This document shows positions 35,640 to 48,821 of a DNA stretch of 64,000 bases, piece after piece; position 1 is the first letter of the stretch; each line of letters opens with the position of its first letter. Made by a program: the position numbers and the translations under genes. The stretch is taken from the NCBI RefSeq assembly GCF_009730915.1, contig NC_052489.1, positions 28,637,916-28,701,915 of the forward strand, in the 5' to 3' direction. A model generated the notes under the pieces. The model had not been told where the DNA came from and did not search any database. It worked only from the letters and a program-made list of their open reading frames with translations. Source of the DNA: Dioscorea cayenensis subsp. rotundata (taxonomy: Eukaryota > Streptophyta > Magnoliopsida > Dioscoreales > Dioscoreaceae).

Positions 35640-36788
35640 CTCCTTTGGTGCATAGCTGTTTTTCTCATCAGCACTATTACCTCTTTAAAAGATGAGAGTG
35701 ATACCTCGTTGTGGTTAGACTGATGGTCCGATAACACCACACTGAAGGACAAATGGCCTTACCTCTTTGCTCTTTGGAGGAATCCCCTGAGTTCTGTTTT
35801 AAACTTCTTTCTCTCTATTCCAGACCCAAACTTTGCTAAGCTCCTCCCGCTTGGTTTGAATCTGTTCGATGGACAAACTCAGGGTAGGGATTCCAAGATT
35901 TGGAGATGGGACAACAAGAGCTTCTCGTTAAATCTTTCTACTCTTTCCCTCAATGATGGTGGATTACGTTGCACCTTTTGGTAAAACCCTTTGGAAGGGA
36001 CACTGTCCTCTTAAGGTAAAAGCCTTCTTCTGGTTGGCCCTTCATAATAAAATCCTTTCTCATGATATCTTGCCTAAGCAGTGTTGCAATCATATCTCAC
36101 CAACACCTGTACCCTCTATCATGCTGCAAGCGAAGACACTTTAGCACCTCCTTTTCAGTTTGTCCCTTTTCAATACGGATATGGTCCCATTTTGAGGTTG
36201 TTTCTTGTACTTTCTTACCATCATCCCTTTGGGCTACTTGGATTGCTTGGGGGATGAATGAAACTATTCATCCAAATCCTCTAGGCCTCTTCCTTACTCG
36301 TGCCATTTGTTGGTCCATTTGGGTTTAGCGCAATCAGTACATCTTTTTTTGCTATCTTAGACTGATTATCCATTATTTATAAAATTGACCACTTGCTTCT
36401 TACTTAGATTGATGCAACCCCTGATCCGATGAGATCTTTTCTCGAGGAGTCGATCCCCACGATCAATTGCAATTTAACCTTTGCAGGACCCAGATTCCCA
36501 GACCCCAGATTTGTCAGCTCCAGCAAGCGAGGACCCACTTGGTCTGTCAGCTTTGGCAAGCAAGCATGTTGACCCCCTCTTAATGGCGCCCCAGTAATGT
36601 GATACCCGCAGCGACTCCCTCATCCATGTTTGGAAGGAGCCTTTTTTTCCTTTGTGTTTTCCTAACTTTTGAGTGGTCCTTGTTTCTTTTTCTTTTCCTT
36701 TTTTGTTTCTTTCTTGTTGTCGTGTCTCCGGTTCCCCCTTTTGTTTTTGTAATGAATTAGTGGTTTATCCATTTTTTTTGAAAAAAAT
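35640..36788 (+). mobile_element. LINE (non-LTR retrotransposon) 3' fragment
   Basis: Plus-strand translation gives stretches typical of the end of plant LINE polyproteins: LKDKWPYLFALW, then WKGHCPLKVKAFFWLALHN followed by LSHDILPKQ, the zinc-binding reverse-transcriptase-associated region (zf-RVT), and later WATWIAWGMNE and LTRAICWSIWV. The reading frame is interrupted several times and the endonuclease and polymerase parts are absent, so it is 5'-truncated and dead. The 3' part is pyrimidine-rich and ends near an A-rich tail (about 36778-36788). Exact ends and target duplication were not found. Confidence 0.65.
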
Positions 36789-36804
36789 AATTGTGTATAT
36801 TTGT

Positions 36805-38094
36805 GGCTAATTTATTAAAATATTGTTTATTTTTAAATTATTTTTCTAAATGCGCATTTCGTAATTATTTACGAAATGCATTTTTATATCTTTTTTTATT
36901 ATAAACAGTAGGGTCCCATCGTAGTTTTTTTAATATTTAAATTTAATTTTTTTTAAAAACGAGAGGCGTTATTTTTTTAATATTAAGTTTTTATTTTTAA
37001 GAACTCAGGGTCCCGATAGTTTTTAAATTAAAAACATTTTACATTAAAACCCTTATAATTTTTATTAATTTTTTTATAACTTATTTTTTTCTCCTTCTAC
37101 TATGTTATTTTTACTTTCACTAATTGTAACTGGCTGCTAATAATTTAAATAAATAATTTTAATATTTTTTCATCATAAGGGGGTTGTTGGGATGAATTGT
37201 TGGTGGCAATTGCCACCTACCACATTCATGAGAGTCATTGGATGAAATTGATCTTAGCCATCCATTTGTTAGGTGGAGGCCTATATAAACCCTCCAAATT
37301 CCTTTTTTAAAACACACAAGTATTTATAGGCTTGAGACAATTTTTAATGTATACCATAAAGAGTTTCAGCTAATGTCAAATGAGAGATATTGGAACCCCT
37401 ATAATGGTCCACGTTTATATCTTGATCTTACAATGCGAAGACCAAACTTCGGGGACGTCCAAAAATCCAAAGTAGAATTCAGTAATGAAATGGGACATAA
37501 GAGAAGGCGGTCAACCAAAGCGTTGTGGTTTATGTCAGAACGAAGATCATAATCGTCGAAATTGTTCGAATGTCACTGGTCCAAAGTAGTATGCCATAAT
37601 GTTTATTGAATTATTTTTATAACATATGTAATTGTTTTTAGTTCATTCAAAATATCAAGTGAGTTTGGTTTTAGTTATGGGAGTAATTTTTTTACATGTG
37701 AATTTTTTTTAAATATTTAAAATTTTATTATGTTGAAAATATATTAAAATTATTAACAACCGGTTATAATTAGTGAAAGTAAAAATAACATAGTAGAAGT
37801 GAGAAAAAATAAGTTATAAGAAAAATTAATGAAAATTATAAGGGTTTGAATGTAAAATGTTTTTAATTTAAAAACTATCAGGACCCGCAGTTTTTAAAAA
37901 AATAAAAACTTAATATTAAAAAAATAACGGGCCCCTCAATTTTTTAAAAAAATTAAATTTAAATATTAAAAAATTACGGTGAGACCGGCTGTTTAAAAAA
38001 AAATAATAAAAAAATATAAAATACGCATTTCCGTAAATAATTACGGAAATACGCATTTAAGGTTAAAAATAAACAATATTTTAATAAATTAGCC
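36805..38094. mobile_element. Mutator-like element (MULE) with long TIRs and 9-bp TSD
   Basis: 1,290 bases, starting GGCTAATTTATT and ending in its complement AATAAATTAGCC. It is flanked by the perfect 9-base duplication TATATTTGT at 36796-36804 and 38095-38103, the signature of Mutator insertion. Terminal inverted repeats are about 370 bases each (36805-37177 and 37728-38094) and clearly similar along their length. The 550-base interior keeps, at about 37500-37575, coding for GGQPKRCGLCQNEDHNRRNC, a C-x2-C-x4-H-x4-C zinc knuckle as at the C-terminus of MULE transposases. The rest of the transposase is missing, so it is non-autonomous. It lies 16 bases past the LINE tail. Confidence 0.85.
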
Positions 38095-38359
38095 TATATT
38101 TGTATTCCCACAAATTATCTAATATATAATTTTAATAATTAATAAAAAAATTACTGTTAAAAAATAATAATCATTTTTTTAAAATGTTTTTATTGATATT
38201 AACTAAAACTCAGATAAAATTTCCTAGGCAAAAAACAAAATTTAAAAAAATTGAACCCGGTTCAAAAACGTTGGAGCCCGACATCTAGCTTAATCTTTTG
38301 AGTCTCGTCTCGTCTCTCAGTTCGCTTCTTCTCCAGCTCTTCCTCTCGTTTCTCCTCTA

Positions 38360-38738
38360 ATGGCGCCGTCGCAAACCCTAAAGAAATCCTCAGAACCCGC
38401 CTCCCTAGAGAAGGAACCGAAGGAGGAGAAGAAGAAGGCTGCCGAGGTGATCGATGAGATATTCAGATCAAAGAAGAGCAAGAAGAGGCGATCTGAACCA
38501 CCTGCCAAGGATGAGAAACCTGAGGAGATTCCGAACACTAAGAAGAAATCAAAGTCCAAGAAGAAGAGAGAGAAGAGCAAGGGACCTTCGGTAGTCGGAG
38601 GTGAAGTGGGAAAATCGGGCAAAGAGGAGAAGAACGGGGGATGGATTGGTTATATACTCTGCGGAGGAACTGGGTTTCGGAAACCCCGATGCTGGGGGTA
38701 CACCTCTATGCCCTTTCGATTGTTCTTGCTGCTTTTGA
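38360..38738 (+). CDS. DUF1764 family protein, frame broken before the conserved C-terminus
   Basis: The Lys/Glu-rich N-terminus (from ATG 38360) contains the family hallmark VIDEIFRSKK (about residues 30-39) and several KKSKSKKK-type nuclear/nucleolar signals. The conserved C-terminal signature of DUF1764 (DGLVIYSAEELGFGN, then PLCPFDCSCCF and a stop at 38736-38738) is present but in the next frame. The uninterrupted frame instead reads on to 38764 with an unrelated tail. The simplest reading is a one-base excess in the G5 run at 38636-38640; no intron of plausible length can join the two parts. DUF1764 proteins are small, widespread in eukaryotes and of unknown function; a nucleolar role is inferred from composition. 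A telo-box, AAACCCTAA, lies inside the coding start at 38373-38381. Confidence 0.75.
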
Positions 38739-41700
38739 TGTTCCCGTTTTGGTATAATTTTTAGTTTCAAGATGAGGGCTTTTTTATCGTTAAATGTCCA
38801 ATTTGCTATCGTCTATTTGATTGTATGAAAGTTTAGATTAAAGAAACGGTGATTTTTGTCCCTTTTTTATGTGGGGCAAATTGATACAATTTGGAAGGTA
38901 ATGGAGCTATCTTTCTTTTGATTTCATCAGTTTTTTGTTTATTATGTTGTTTTTGGCTTCAACTTTTGATCTCCTAAATATGTTTTCTGAATTCAATTCA
39001 GTGTATTCGATTGCATGCAGCATGATTGAACTAAATTAAATTTTATGGATGGTTTCAAGTTGAAGTTGTTGATGTGGTGACTATTTGATCTATTTTGCAC
39101 TATGAAAGCCATTGAACTTCTTGTTTATAAGTGGAGATTTATATCAGGAGCACTTTGAGATGTTCAGTTGACTTGCATCTTTAATGGTATCTTGATCCTG
39201 TCTTCAAGCTTTGTTAGAATTTTTGGAAGCATAACCATCTTTCATGCCCAAAACTTTTGTTTCATTATTTTCAAGCCTGCCTTCATCTTTTGACAGTCTA
39301 CGAGCGTGTTTATTATTTGCACTTATCTGTGATTGACTTGGTAAATAATACTTGATGAATTGCCATCTTATTTACAAACTACTCATTTTCTTGTAGCAGT
39401 ATTCTATTTGCACATACTTCCCCCTTTTAAATGTTATTGGTTTATTTATGCTTTTAATTTATGTCTTGATATTCTGTCTTCTTGGCTATATGTATATTTA
39501 GATGTTGATCCCGTTCATTTTAAATAGTAACTAGTTGAAGAAACCTGATGGAAGGGTTTTTTTTCTTTTTTTTCATGTGTGTGTGAGCGCGCGTGTACAC
39601 GCCCTTTTCTTTTTATAATCTGTTCATCTGATAGATGGTCAGTTTGCTTTCCACCACGACATAATCTGACTGAGCATTATATTATTACTTTTGACCTTTT
39701 TATTTTGTTTCTCTTGGCTCTTTTTTTTTTCTTCTCAAATATCAAGCCACTTAATAAATTCTTTAAAGGAAAATAGGGCCATTATAGGGTCATTTGTTGC
39801 ATTGGCACTCTTCACTTTAAATCACATGCTTCTTGCTGGACAGCATGCCACCAATGAAACCTACAGTGTGATCTGAATCCTGTATTTGATATGTGGATTT
39901 GCTAGACCCAGTTTTATTAGTTGATTTGTTGCATCCCTTTGTATCTTAGCTTTCCTCCTCATTACGTATCATAGAGTATTGCACAAAACGCTGCAGGACC
40001 AATATTTGCATAGTTTCATGTTCATCTGATCTTAATCTTTAGTTTTTTATTTGTTTGCTGCTAGAAACTGGTATTTGCTCAAATGAAGTACTCAAACTTA
40101 TTGTATAGTAGTCACAGAGATTGGTGAAGAGCTTGGAACCGCTTCACATCATTAGTTGTGTTGCCATCAAGGAGGAAATTCATACAACCAGGAAGCTTCC
40201 TTAATAAAACAACGAATACATAGCTGCTTGCATGGCTACAAATTCATGACAATCAATTGAATTCATATTGGAACATAAGCATGGAACTCTTGTCAGATAT
40301 TTTCTAAGATTCTGAGAACTGGATTGTTATCAATGATCGACTTTTTGGTTGACTATATCTGTAGGATTTGTATATCCTGTTATGCTCATACATCTTGCAG
40401 ATTTGGGTTTATATATGGAAGCCTATACTACTTAAGAACTCAGTATATTTGGTACATGTTTATATTATTGGTTGAAATGAATATTTTGTTTGTTATGGTT
40501 GTCTGTCCATCTTAATTGGAGTTGACCAGCAATTCCAGCTCAAAGTATCAGCTTTCTTAGAAAGTCAGGCTTGACGTTTGTTCTATTTGTGAGGCACATA
40601 TCTTTCATGTACGTGCTATAGTATACTCCAATCATCTTTACAACTTAAGTGGAAGAAGAGCCTCCAACTGAAATTCATAGGAAATCAAATGGATATTTCT
40701 GGAACAATCAGTAGTGTAATCTGCCTTTTGCTCATGAAAAGGTGAAAAGCTTCTAGCGTTGAGGGTTGATGAGTATTAAAAGCTCATCTCATGCTATTTG
40801 TTCTTAACTACATTGATCATTCACAAGTAACGAACAAGTGGATATGGCCAACATGCTGCTCCTGACTGAAATTTGATACCAGATCTTTGATCTTGAATCT
40901 ATAGGGGACACATACAGGTCTTTGTTTTTCTATCATGGCTCTGATGGGTGAAGGCACATGTCTACCATGGATCTAATATTGAGCAAGTATATACTTTCAA
41001 TTATATTACCATTGTTTGTGCTTCTATCTTAATCTATGCAGCATGTCAGCTTTGGGTCATGTCTCAATCGTTTGATCTTTCCATGAGGCCAAAAGAGTGT
41101 TCAAAGTACTTGTTCAGCACGTCTCTCAACATGCAACAGAGTACTTTTTAACTCATAGAGGACCTTCAGAGGTAACCGGCTAAACTGACTGCAGCTTATT
41201 TTTAGCTGGAATTAGTGGCCTTGATCTCTACAACATCGTTATTGTTATATTTCAGTTGCATGATCAATTTTTCTCTGTTTTTGTGGCAAGGATAGTTCAT
41301 CTGTCTTGTATAAAAATCTAGACCATATGTCACTAGGACTTTTATCATATATATTTTTGAAAGTTTCCATTCTGTCTGCTGTTCTAGATGTTCAACTTTG
41401 GCAAAGCAAAATTATAAGAGCATAACCATAATCTGATTAAAATGCTGCAATATTTATTTCTATGGGAAAGGACCAAAAGCCTAGAGCATATAGCAGTATA
41501 AACAAAATCAGGAACTTATGGAGCAGCGTAAACAAAACCCTTTTTGACATTGGACATTGTAAACTGCAAATCTCAATAACCAGTCTCTGGATAGTCTGAG
41601 ACCCAAAATAAATCTACAACAGATTACATCTCCAATTAAAAATAAAAAAAGTACGGCAAAAATAAACCTTTCATTGCTTCACTGATACTTGTTCTCAATG

Positions 41701-43378
41701 CAAGACCTCTGCATTTATGTTAGCTAATATTTTATACCGAGTTTTTGTCTTCATCCATCCTTCCCAGCTCTTGTACTAAACGGAAAAATGGAGGACCATT
41801 CAAACTCCTTGGTTGGTAGCCAGGATCAGCCCATAACCTGGATTCATTAATTAAGGTCCCCTAACAAAATAGTGCCCGTACAAGCAAAGAGCTGGATGGG
41901 TTGTTGGGACTATTTATTTGAGAATCTCCATGAAAATAACCTTATCCTTCACATGAAGTATGGTCCTTTGATAAGCAGAATACGAGAAGGTTCAGAGAAA
42001 ACCCCTAAAACCACAGCCACATCCTTTGTTCTCTACTTATGTATCTTTATTTTTCTAATCCCTTCTCTCATGTGATGTCTCTATTTTTTTTTTCTTAGTT
42101 TCTGTTTCCCATCAAAGCATTTAGAATTCTAACATGGTGTTTTCTAGTCTTTCTTGGTTTTGTATGTTTGTATTTGGACAGATGTCGGTTTCTGGAGTGT
42201 CTTGTAAGAGTTGTTGATCCAGGTCTCAAGAGTTTGACGGAGGTGGAGGATCCTATGTTTGGGAGGGGACCTACACCTATTGGCATTGCCTCTTGATTCC
42301 CCAACATACTCCTTCAAGGCTTATACCATCACCATTCCCTCTTCTATAATGCTTAAATAGTATGTCTATTATGGAGTTTGCCTTCATTGTTTGCGGAGCA
42401 GTGGTATTCTATAATAAAGTGTGTACGGTTATCATGTGAACTAGTTTAAAGTTTAAACTTGTTTTGGAAGTCCTTCTGAAAATATGAACCATAGTGCATG
42501 ATATGTTTTGGTTGGCGTATAATACAAGATCTAGCAGCAATCTTTTGCCCAATTAGGTGTGACTGGTTGTTTTAATCATGCAGGCATTGGTTTGTTAAAC
42601 AATATGAAAAGCTGAATGTTCAAATGGATGTCCCAGAATTTTAACACCAGGTATCATTCTTCGTCTTCCAGTTCATTAATCAAATTTGTCGCCAAATTAA
42701 AATTTTCTTATTTCACTTTAATGTTCCCAACATGATCATAGACTTATTTTAGTTTGATTATGCCTGATTTTCCAGTATATCAGACTTTGATTTGGATTAT
42801 TTACAAACTAAGAGGCATAAAAAACAATTACTAGCCATTGACCTAAGAAAATTAACCAATGTTATCAGAGTTGATACATCTGAATTAAACCTATATAATA
42901 TTGTATTCTCTGTTAAACAAGTCAAGTCATTAAGAACAAAACAAATAGCTCACGCTCAACATTTTTATAGTTCCATTTCAAATCATATCAAATGATATTT
43001 TTATTTCTTTAATTAGAGGAAGAACAAAGGAGTAGCTATGAATCACAAGATTGAAACTCATCCCATTTAATGACAGGACAACCATCTTTCATCTTCTGGA
43101 CAAATCAATCACTCATTGCTTTACTTGTTTCAATTAATCTCTAGTACTTGAGAGCATCATTGATATTACTTATTACTTTCATTTAATGACAAGGTTTTAC
43201 ACACACATGTAAAAATACATATTAGGAAATCCCTAGGAACAACCTAAAAAATTCTGTGGCTCCCTGGAATTACCTTCCCTACCTTAACTCACTCATATAA
43301 CAACAAATAAATAAGACCAATTTGGTCACACCCTGTCAGTACAATCACTGAAAGATAGACAAAAACAAACACATGCAA
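38739..43378. other. 4.6-kb region downstream of DUF1764 gene
   Basis: T-rich on the plus strand with many pyrimidine tracts, resembling intron or long 3' transcribed sequence of a plus-strand gene. One exon-like segment ends at 42644 (listed separately). A frame at about 42182-42295 on the plus strand reads RFLECLVRVVDPGLK..FGRGPTPIGIAS and stop, of unknown origin. The last few hundred bases before 43379 should be the 3' UTR of the minus-strand ERF gene. Nothing else supported. Confidence 0.4.
42584..42644 (+). CDS. Possible terminal exon of an unrecognised plus-strand gene
   Basis: A good acceptor (pyrimidine tract then ATGCAG) is followed by an open frame HWFVKQYEKLNVQMDVPEF and a stop. 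The composition looks like real protein and unlike the surrounding noise. I do not recognise the family, and no upstream exons could be joined to it. It could be chance. Confidence 0.25.
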
Positions 43379-44019
43379 TTAAGAGAAGCTCCAAAGATGG
43401 ATGTCACCACTTTCTTCCTCCCAGTCCTCCACCTGAAAAGGATTAAAGGAACTGCCACAAGGATTCAGCATTTGCTCCATAAACTTTGGTGAATCAAATA
43501 CACTGAAATCAATCCATTGTTCATCAGCACAAGTAGAAGAATGATCAATAACACCTAATGTATCATCATCTGTTATAGTATCATAGAATGACTGTGAAGG
43601 CGATGAAACCGGAGGCGAAGATGGAGATGGAGATGGAGATGGAGACGTAGTGATAGCATTGCTTGCTGCTGCTGCCGCTGCAGCAGCAACTCTTTGAATG
43701 GACTTGGGTGACATAATACCTGAGATTGTTTCAGGGGAGAATGCTGAGGCAGCAGCAGTGAAGTGTGAGGGAAGTTGAGCGCTGCTGCAGAGCCTTTTAG
43801 GCATAAAAGTGCAGCATCATAGGCCCGGGCAGCAGCTTCCGGGGTGGAATATGAGCCTAACCAAATCCTAGTCTTTTGATTCGGTGCTCTTATTTCAGAG
43901 ACCCATGAACCCCAGCTTCTCATTCTTACTCCTTTGTATGGCCTCTTGTTCACACTCCCTTGCACTGCATTGCTGCTGTTATGGCTATTACTGCTGCTGC
44001 TACACTTGTTCTTCACCAT
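43379..44019 (-). CDS. AP2/ERF transcription factor (DREB/ERF014-like), frame broken after the AP2 domain
   Basis: The N-terminal frame from ATG 44019 has a complete AP2 domain (about residues 26-82), with [36 protein letters not shown] and [11 protein letters not shown]. The C-terminal half lies in another frame: [14 protein letters not shown], a conserved motif after the AP2 domain in this ERF group, then an acidic tail ([23 protein letters not shown]) ending WSFS at 43382. The two frames overlap around 43761-43771, where CACA and CCC repeats occur, and ERF genes normally lack introns, so a small indel is indicated. The intact protein would be a GCC/DRE-binding nuclear regulator of about 210 residues. 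Whether the lesion is biological or an assembly error cannot be told from sequence. Confidence 0.8.
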
Positions 44020-47000
44020 TGCTTAATTAGCTTCTACTTGTTCCTTGTTGGTGCTTGCAGGGATTTGATTTTGATAATGAGAGGAAGGAAAAGGCTATAA
44101 AGCGAATATTTATATAGGAAAACATTGAGGTAATTAAGTAACATGGAAATAGAAGGTAAGAGGTAGGTTCCAAGAAGAGAGATGGGGAGTGGGGTCAGTT
44201 GATGTGTTGAAAGATTATGAAAGACATGCATGCAGCTGGATCACTCCTGGCATGCAGAGATTGAGATTGATATTGATATTGAGACTGAAGAATGAGAGAG
44301 AGAGAGAGAGTGTGTAAGCGCGTTTGTGACGCCACTGCCGCTGCAGCCTGCAGGTACTCTCTAGTATAAAGTCTTAAATGCTCTTTCATTTATTATATAC
44401 CACGCGTTCTCAGTACATTTTGACCTTCTGTTCTTATGTTATTATTATTATGCTTCACAGCTATAATTTTATTTACCCTTCCTCCCTCTTGTATTAATTA
44501 TTAGTTATTGTTACTCATCTAATCAGAAACTGACTTTAGTTTTGATTGATGACAAGATTTTGAAATAGTTGATATTTATAAATTTAGTGGCTATGGGCTA
44601 TATTGTTTAATGGAAAATAGGTGCATGTACTAGTTTCATTGAACAGCTAGTGGAGGAGGGAGAATGGTTGGAATGTTGTCTAATCAGCATTGAAACGTGC
44701 TACCGTATTGTCCTGTCCTTTTTGGTTTACCTTTATCAGGTTTTCTTCCTCACCATATCATTTGCATGTAATGTAAACCTTTGCTATATAAAACTTCTTG
44801 ATTATGCCCATGTTCTTGTATTAGTGTCCACATTAGGAATTCTTTTTGTTCCATAAAAAAGATATATATATATATATATATGTCAAGTGTTTAATTTAAT
44901 TAACACAAATATAAATATATATCATGCAACTGAAAGCTCAAATATTAATGTGTGCATTTTGATGAGTTGGGTTTCAGTAAGTAGAGGGATCAAAATTAAG
45001 AAACTCTTGATGTGATATATATATATATAAAATTATGATAACTCACTTGTTTGTCTCATGAAGAAATATTTATTCAAAGATGTGGACAAAGACATAGCAT
45101 AAGTTGTATATATTTTTCAAGCTCATGGGGACAGTGACCAATTCAAGGCATGAACACATGCTGGTGGGGCTTGTTAGATGGTGTAGATCTCATTGTTCTT
45201 TTACCATATTAATAAATTAATTTAATTAATGACTTAAATTTAATAATCAACCATTGAAGTACTTTATTAATCAAAAAAGCAAAGCTGTTCATTCCTTGAC
45301 TTGATATGAAGGCAAGCCTCAAGTGGGTACTTGGGTGCAAACTGCAAACTCATTTCTCTGTGTGCTTGAGAACAGTGTGTGTGTTTTTTGTCTATCCGTA
45401 CTACTTAGTCTTAATTATGTGATTTTGATGGCTTCATTGTGTGAATGTGACCATTTTTATTAAATTAAATCATTGGGAAGGTAGAAGGAGGCATTCATAT
45501 TCAATTTTTTTTTTCTTTTAAGTTTCAAAGATGGCAGCTTGGAATTATGAAATGAGATGGAGGTCCCTGCTTTTCAAGGATGAGTTGTTTGGTAGTTAAA
45601 CAACCACTGTGCTTTCATACATCATCATCCCATGTGAAAAATTTTACCATGTGATAATAATGATTAGGTTTTGGTCTGCATGGTAATTACTAGTTTTTAC
45701 TCTTGTTTGTAAAACATTAATAGCTTCTATATACTTTCCAAGTTAAGGACTTTATAAAGTTTTTAATATTTTAAAATAATCATGGATTCATTAATAATCC
45801 AAACAATCTATACAAGTGTATTGCGAAAAACTGCCTCTGTTTTTTTTTTTAAAAAAAAATATTCACAAAAAAAATTATAAGAAAAACTAATTATTTTTAT
45901 AAGTTAATAATCAATTCCCTGTCACTGTTTTGATAAAGTAGAGTGAGTCAGAGAAAATCCAAAAAAGTTAGTAAATTGTTATGATTCATTTGCAAGTATT
46001 ATGAATATTGTTTGATCTGTTTAGGCATGAACCATGTTGGAGATGAAAGAATGAAACTTTAATTTGTATCTAATGCATTAGTCACCAAAATCATTAAAAG
46101 TTTCTACATATTTTCGGTATTAAGTTATTTTATAAAATTAAAGTTACAATTGAAATGAGCTTTATTAATAAAAATAAGAAAAAATTATCAAGTTGTTATA
46201 TATATATATATATCAATGTTATTTGTATGTTTTAGACCGTATTGTTGTGTGCGATTAAAAGTGACTCGTTGTGCGGGTACTTATCAATCTTTTTATGTAC
46301 CTATAAAGTTTTTTTTTTGGGTATTTTATAATTATCTTGACTTGAATATTCAGGGTGGTTTGAATGCATATTAATTTCTTTAAAAAATAATTAATTTATA
46401 AATAAATATTTCTATTTAAAATATGATCATGTGAATATAATTATTTAAAAAAAAAAGAAACATAAACAAAAACAATTTTTTTTTCCTTTTTTCCTGATTT
46501 TTATAAACACATGTCAAACATTTTCCGGTGAAAAAACAAAGCACTTCAGTTTTTATTCACAATTAAAAAAAAAGAAAAACATCAATGAAAAATCACAAAT
46601 TTTTTGTTTATGAAGTGAATCATGTATATCACCAGTGTGTTTTTTTTAATATTGTTATGTTTATTTAATATCTCTCTCTACCTCCTTTTAGTGTTTGTGT
46701 GTGATTTCTGTAACAATTTGCTTCAGAATTAATGAGTTACATCAAATATAAAATACCTATAAAATTTAGACTAAGTCTAATAATTTAAAACATATACTAT
46801 AAATGAATATATATGTTCTACCATTCTGGTTTTTCTAATAAATTTATGATATATATATATATATATATATCCTACCATAACCCTGAATGAGAAGAAAACC
46901 AAATTGGATGTATCTACATACATCATCAAATGTAAGATTGACTTCATGATATTTTTTAAGAATTTGAACCCTTATTAATCTTTTATTGATTAATTTCTTT

Positions 47001-47611
47001 TGTCCACAGATCTATTTATGCAGATTCCATCTATTCAAATAATCATAAAAATGTTAATTTCTATTAACATTGTTATTATTATTTATTTATTTTTTTGCAT
47101 TAGTAATTACATTAGTTAGTTCTGCATCAACAATAAAAAGTAACAGTGAAATGAAGTGAAGTTTATCATCATTTTTAATTTGCTCATTTGCTTATTTTCA
47201 TTTCATCTACTCATAGTTAAGTACCATGGTACTACAGACTTAATTATTCAATCAAGACACACAAGAGATTATTTTTATTAGCACACTACTTGTTATATAC
47301 AATTAGTTTTTTGTCAAAATAAATAAATAAATAAAGCTAAGAGTGCATTAATTTAAGCACAAGTTTATATAATCAATATGTCTTTTATCACCATCACCTA
47401 AGCCCATGTCTTCTCCTTCGCCTTCCATTAATTGTTGGTGCAGTGTGTGCTCCTTATAACTTTAGCCCCACAAAAATTAAATATATATCCTTAAATTTGC
47501 TAAAAACATGTCATTATTTGATTTTATGCTGTATTGAATCAACACAACATGAATTTTTGTTTTTAATAAATTGATAAATCACAATGCATTAAAAAAAAAT
47601 AACCGCATGAA

Positions 47612-47845
47612 TTTTTTTTTTTGGAATAATAGATGACAAGTGTCTTTTATTATGAATATAAACAATACTAAATAGTATTGGAGTCTGGATATACAATGTA
47701 TGTACAATACAAAAATAATCTAAAAATCCTGGATAAACAGTGTACGAACAATACATAAACAGTATTGGTGGGGGAGAGATTTAAACCCATAATCTCCTCC
47801 TTTATATTTTGGTGTCATACCATTGGACTATCCAAAAGTTGACCT
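47612..47845 (-). mobile_element. tRNA-derived SINE
   Basis: On the minus strand: box A TAGTCCAATGG (47820-47830), box B GGGTTTAAATCTC (47777-47789), a body of about 150 bases, and an oligo(A) tail (the T run at 47612-47622 on the plus strand). This is the full layout of a plant polymerase III SINE. No certain target duplication was found. Confidence 0.6.
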
Positions 47846-48777
47846 CTGTCTCTCTTGTAATGACAAATAAATAAATAAATAAATAAATAAATAGATAAAT
47901 ACATACAGTTGTATTATTATATCTTCTGTAAAAACAAATTAAAGGTGGTTTAATGCAGCAGAAAAATATAGCAGCTTTCTGCTTCATCACTTTACCATGT
48001 AAATAATTATAAGCCAGTGCAGAGCAAATTAAAACACTCCCTGCAACTTAATATAAACTTTATAAACTTATAAAAATAAAGATGTAAAATTATAATATAT
48101 TTGTGACGTCGCACGCTGTCTTTCCAAACCAACCTTAATTACAGAGTTATAGATTTTTTTATTATTATTAATTTTTTTTATATAAAATGGACAAGCAGCC
48201 ACGTGTCACAGTATGCACGCCACCGGAAATACTCTGGACAATGAAAATCACTGTAAAACATTTTTTGCAATAAAAGTCACCACCATTAAACCAAAGATAT
48301 TTTGGTGACAGAGCTCCATTAAATTTTGATGGCAGAGCTTTTATGTAAACCATGTGTATAACTCCAATATTTATTTATTTATTTATTACATTTCTATGTG
48401 TATTCCCAACCTTGTCAAAATAAAAATTTATTATTTACTGAATTGTATAACAAAAGTCAATAATTTGTTTATGAATTATATTTAGATATTCATTTTAGTC
48501 ACTAAACTCAAAATAACTGCACAAATATATATATATATATATATATATATTATCCTACATCTTTAACTTAGTGATTCTATTGATTTAAATTAATTTTAAA
48601 AAAAAATCAATCAGACATTAATATGCACCTAGTTGCAAATTTGATAGCCTAATTAAGTGGTAATTTTTTTATAAAATAAAAATAATTCCCATTAGAATAT
48701 TGGTAGAGGGTGGATTAATTATTCAATGTTTTAAATCCCAATATAATTAAGACAATTGATGACTAATAGTTTTATAA

Positions 48778-48779
<2 letters not shown>

Positions 48780-48819
<40 letters not shown>
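48780..48819. repeat. (TA)20 microsatellite
   Basis: Forty bases of uninterrupted TA. Confidence 0.95.
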
Positions 48820-48821
<2 letters not shown>

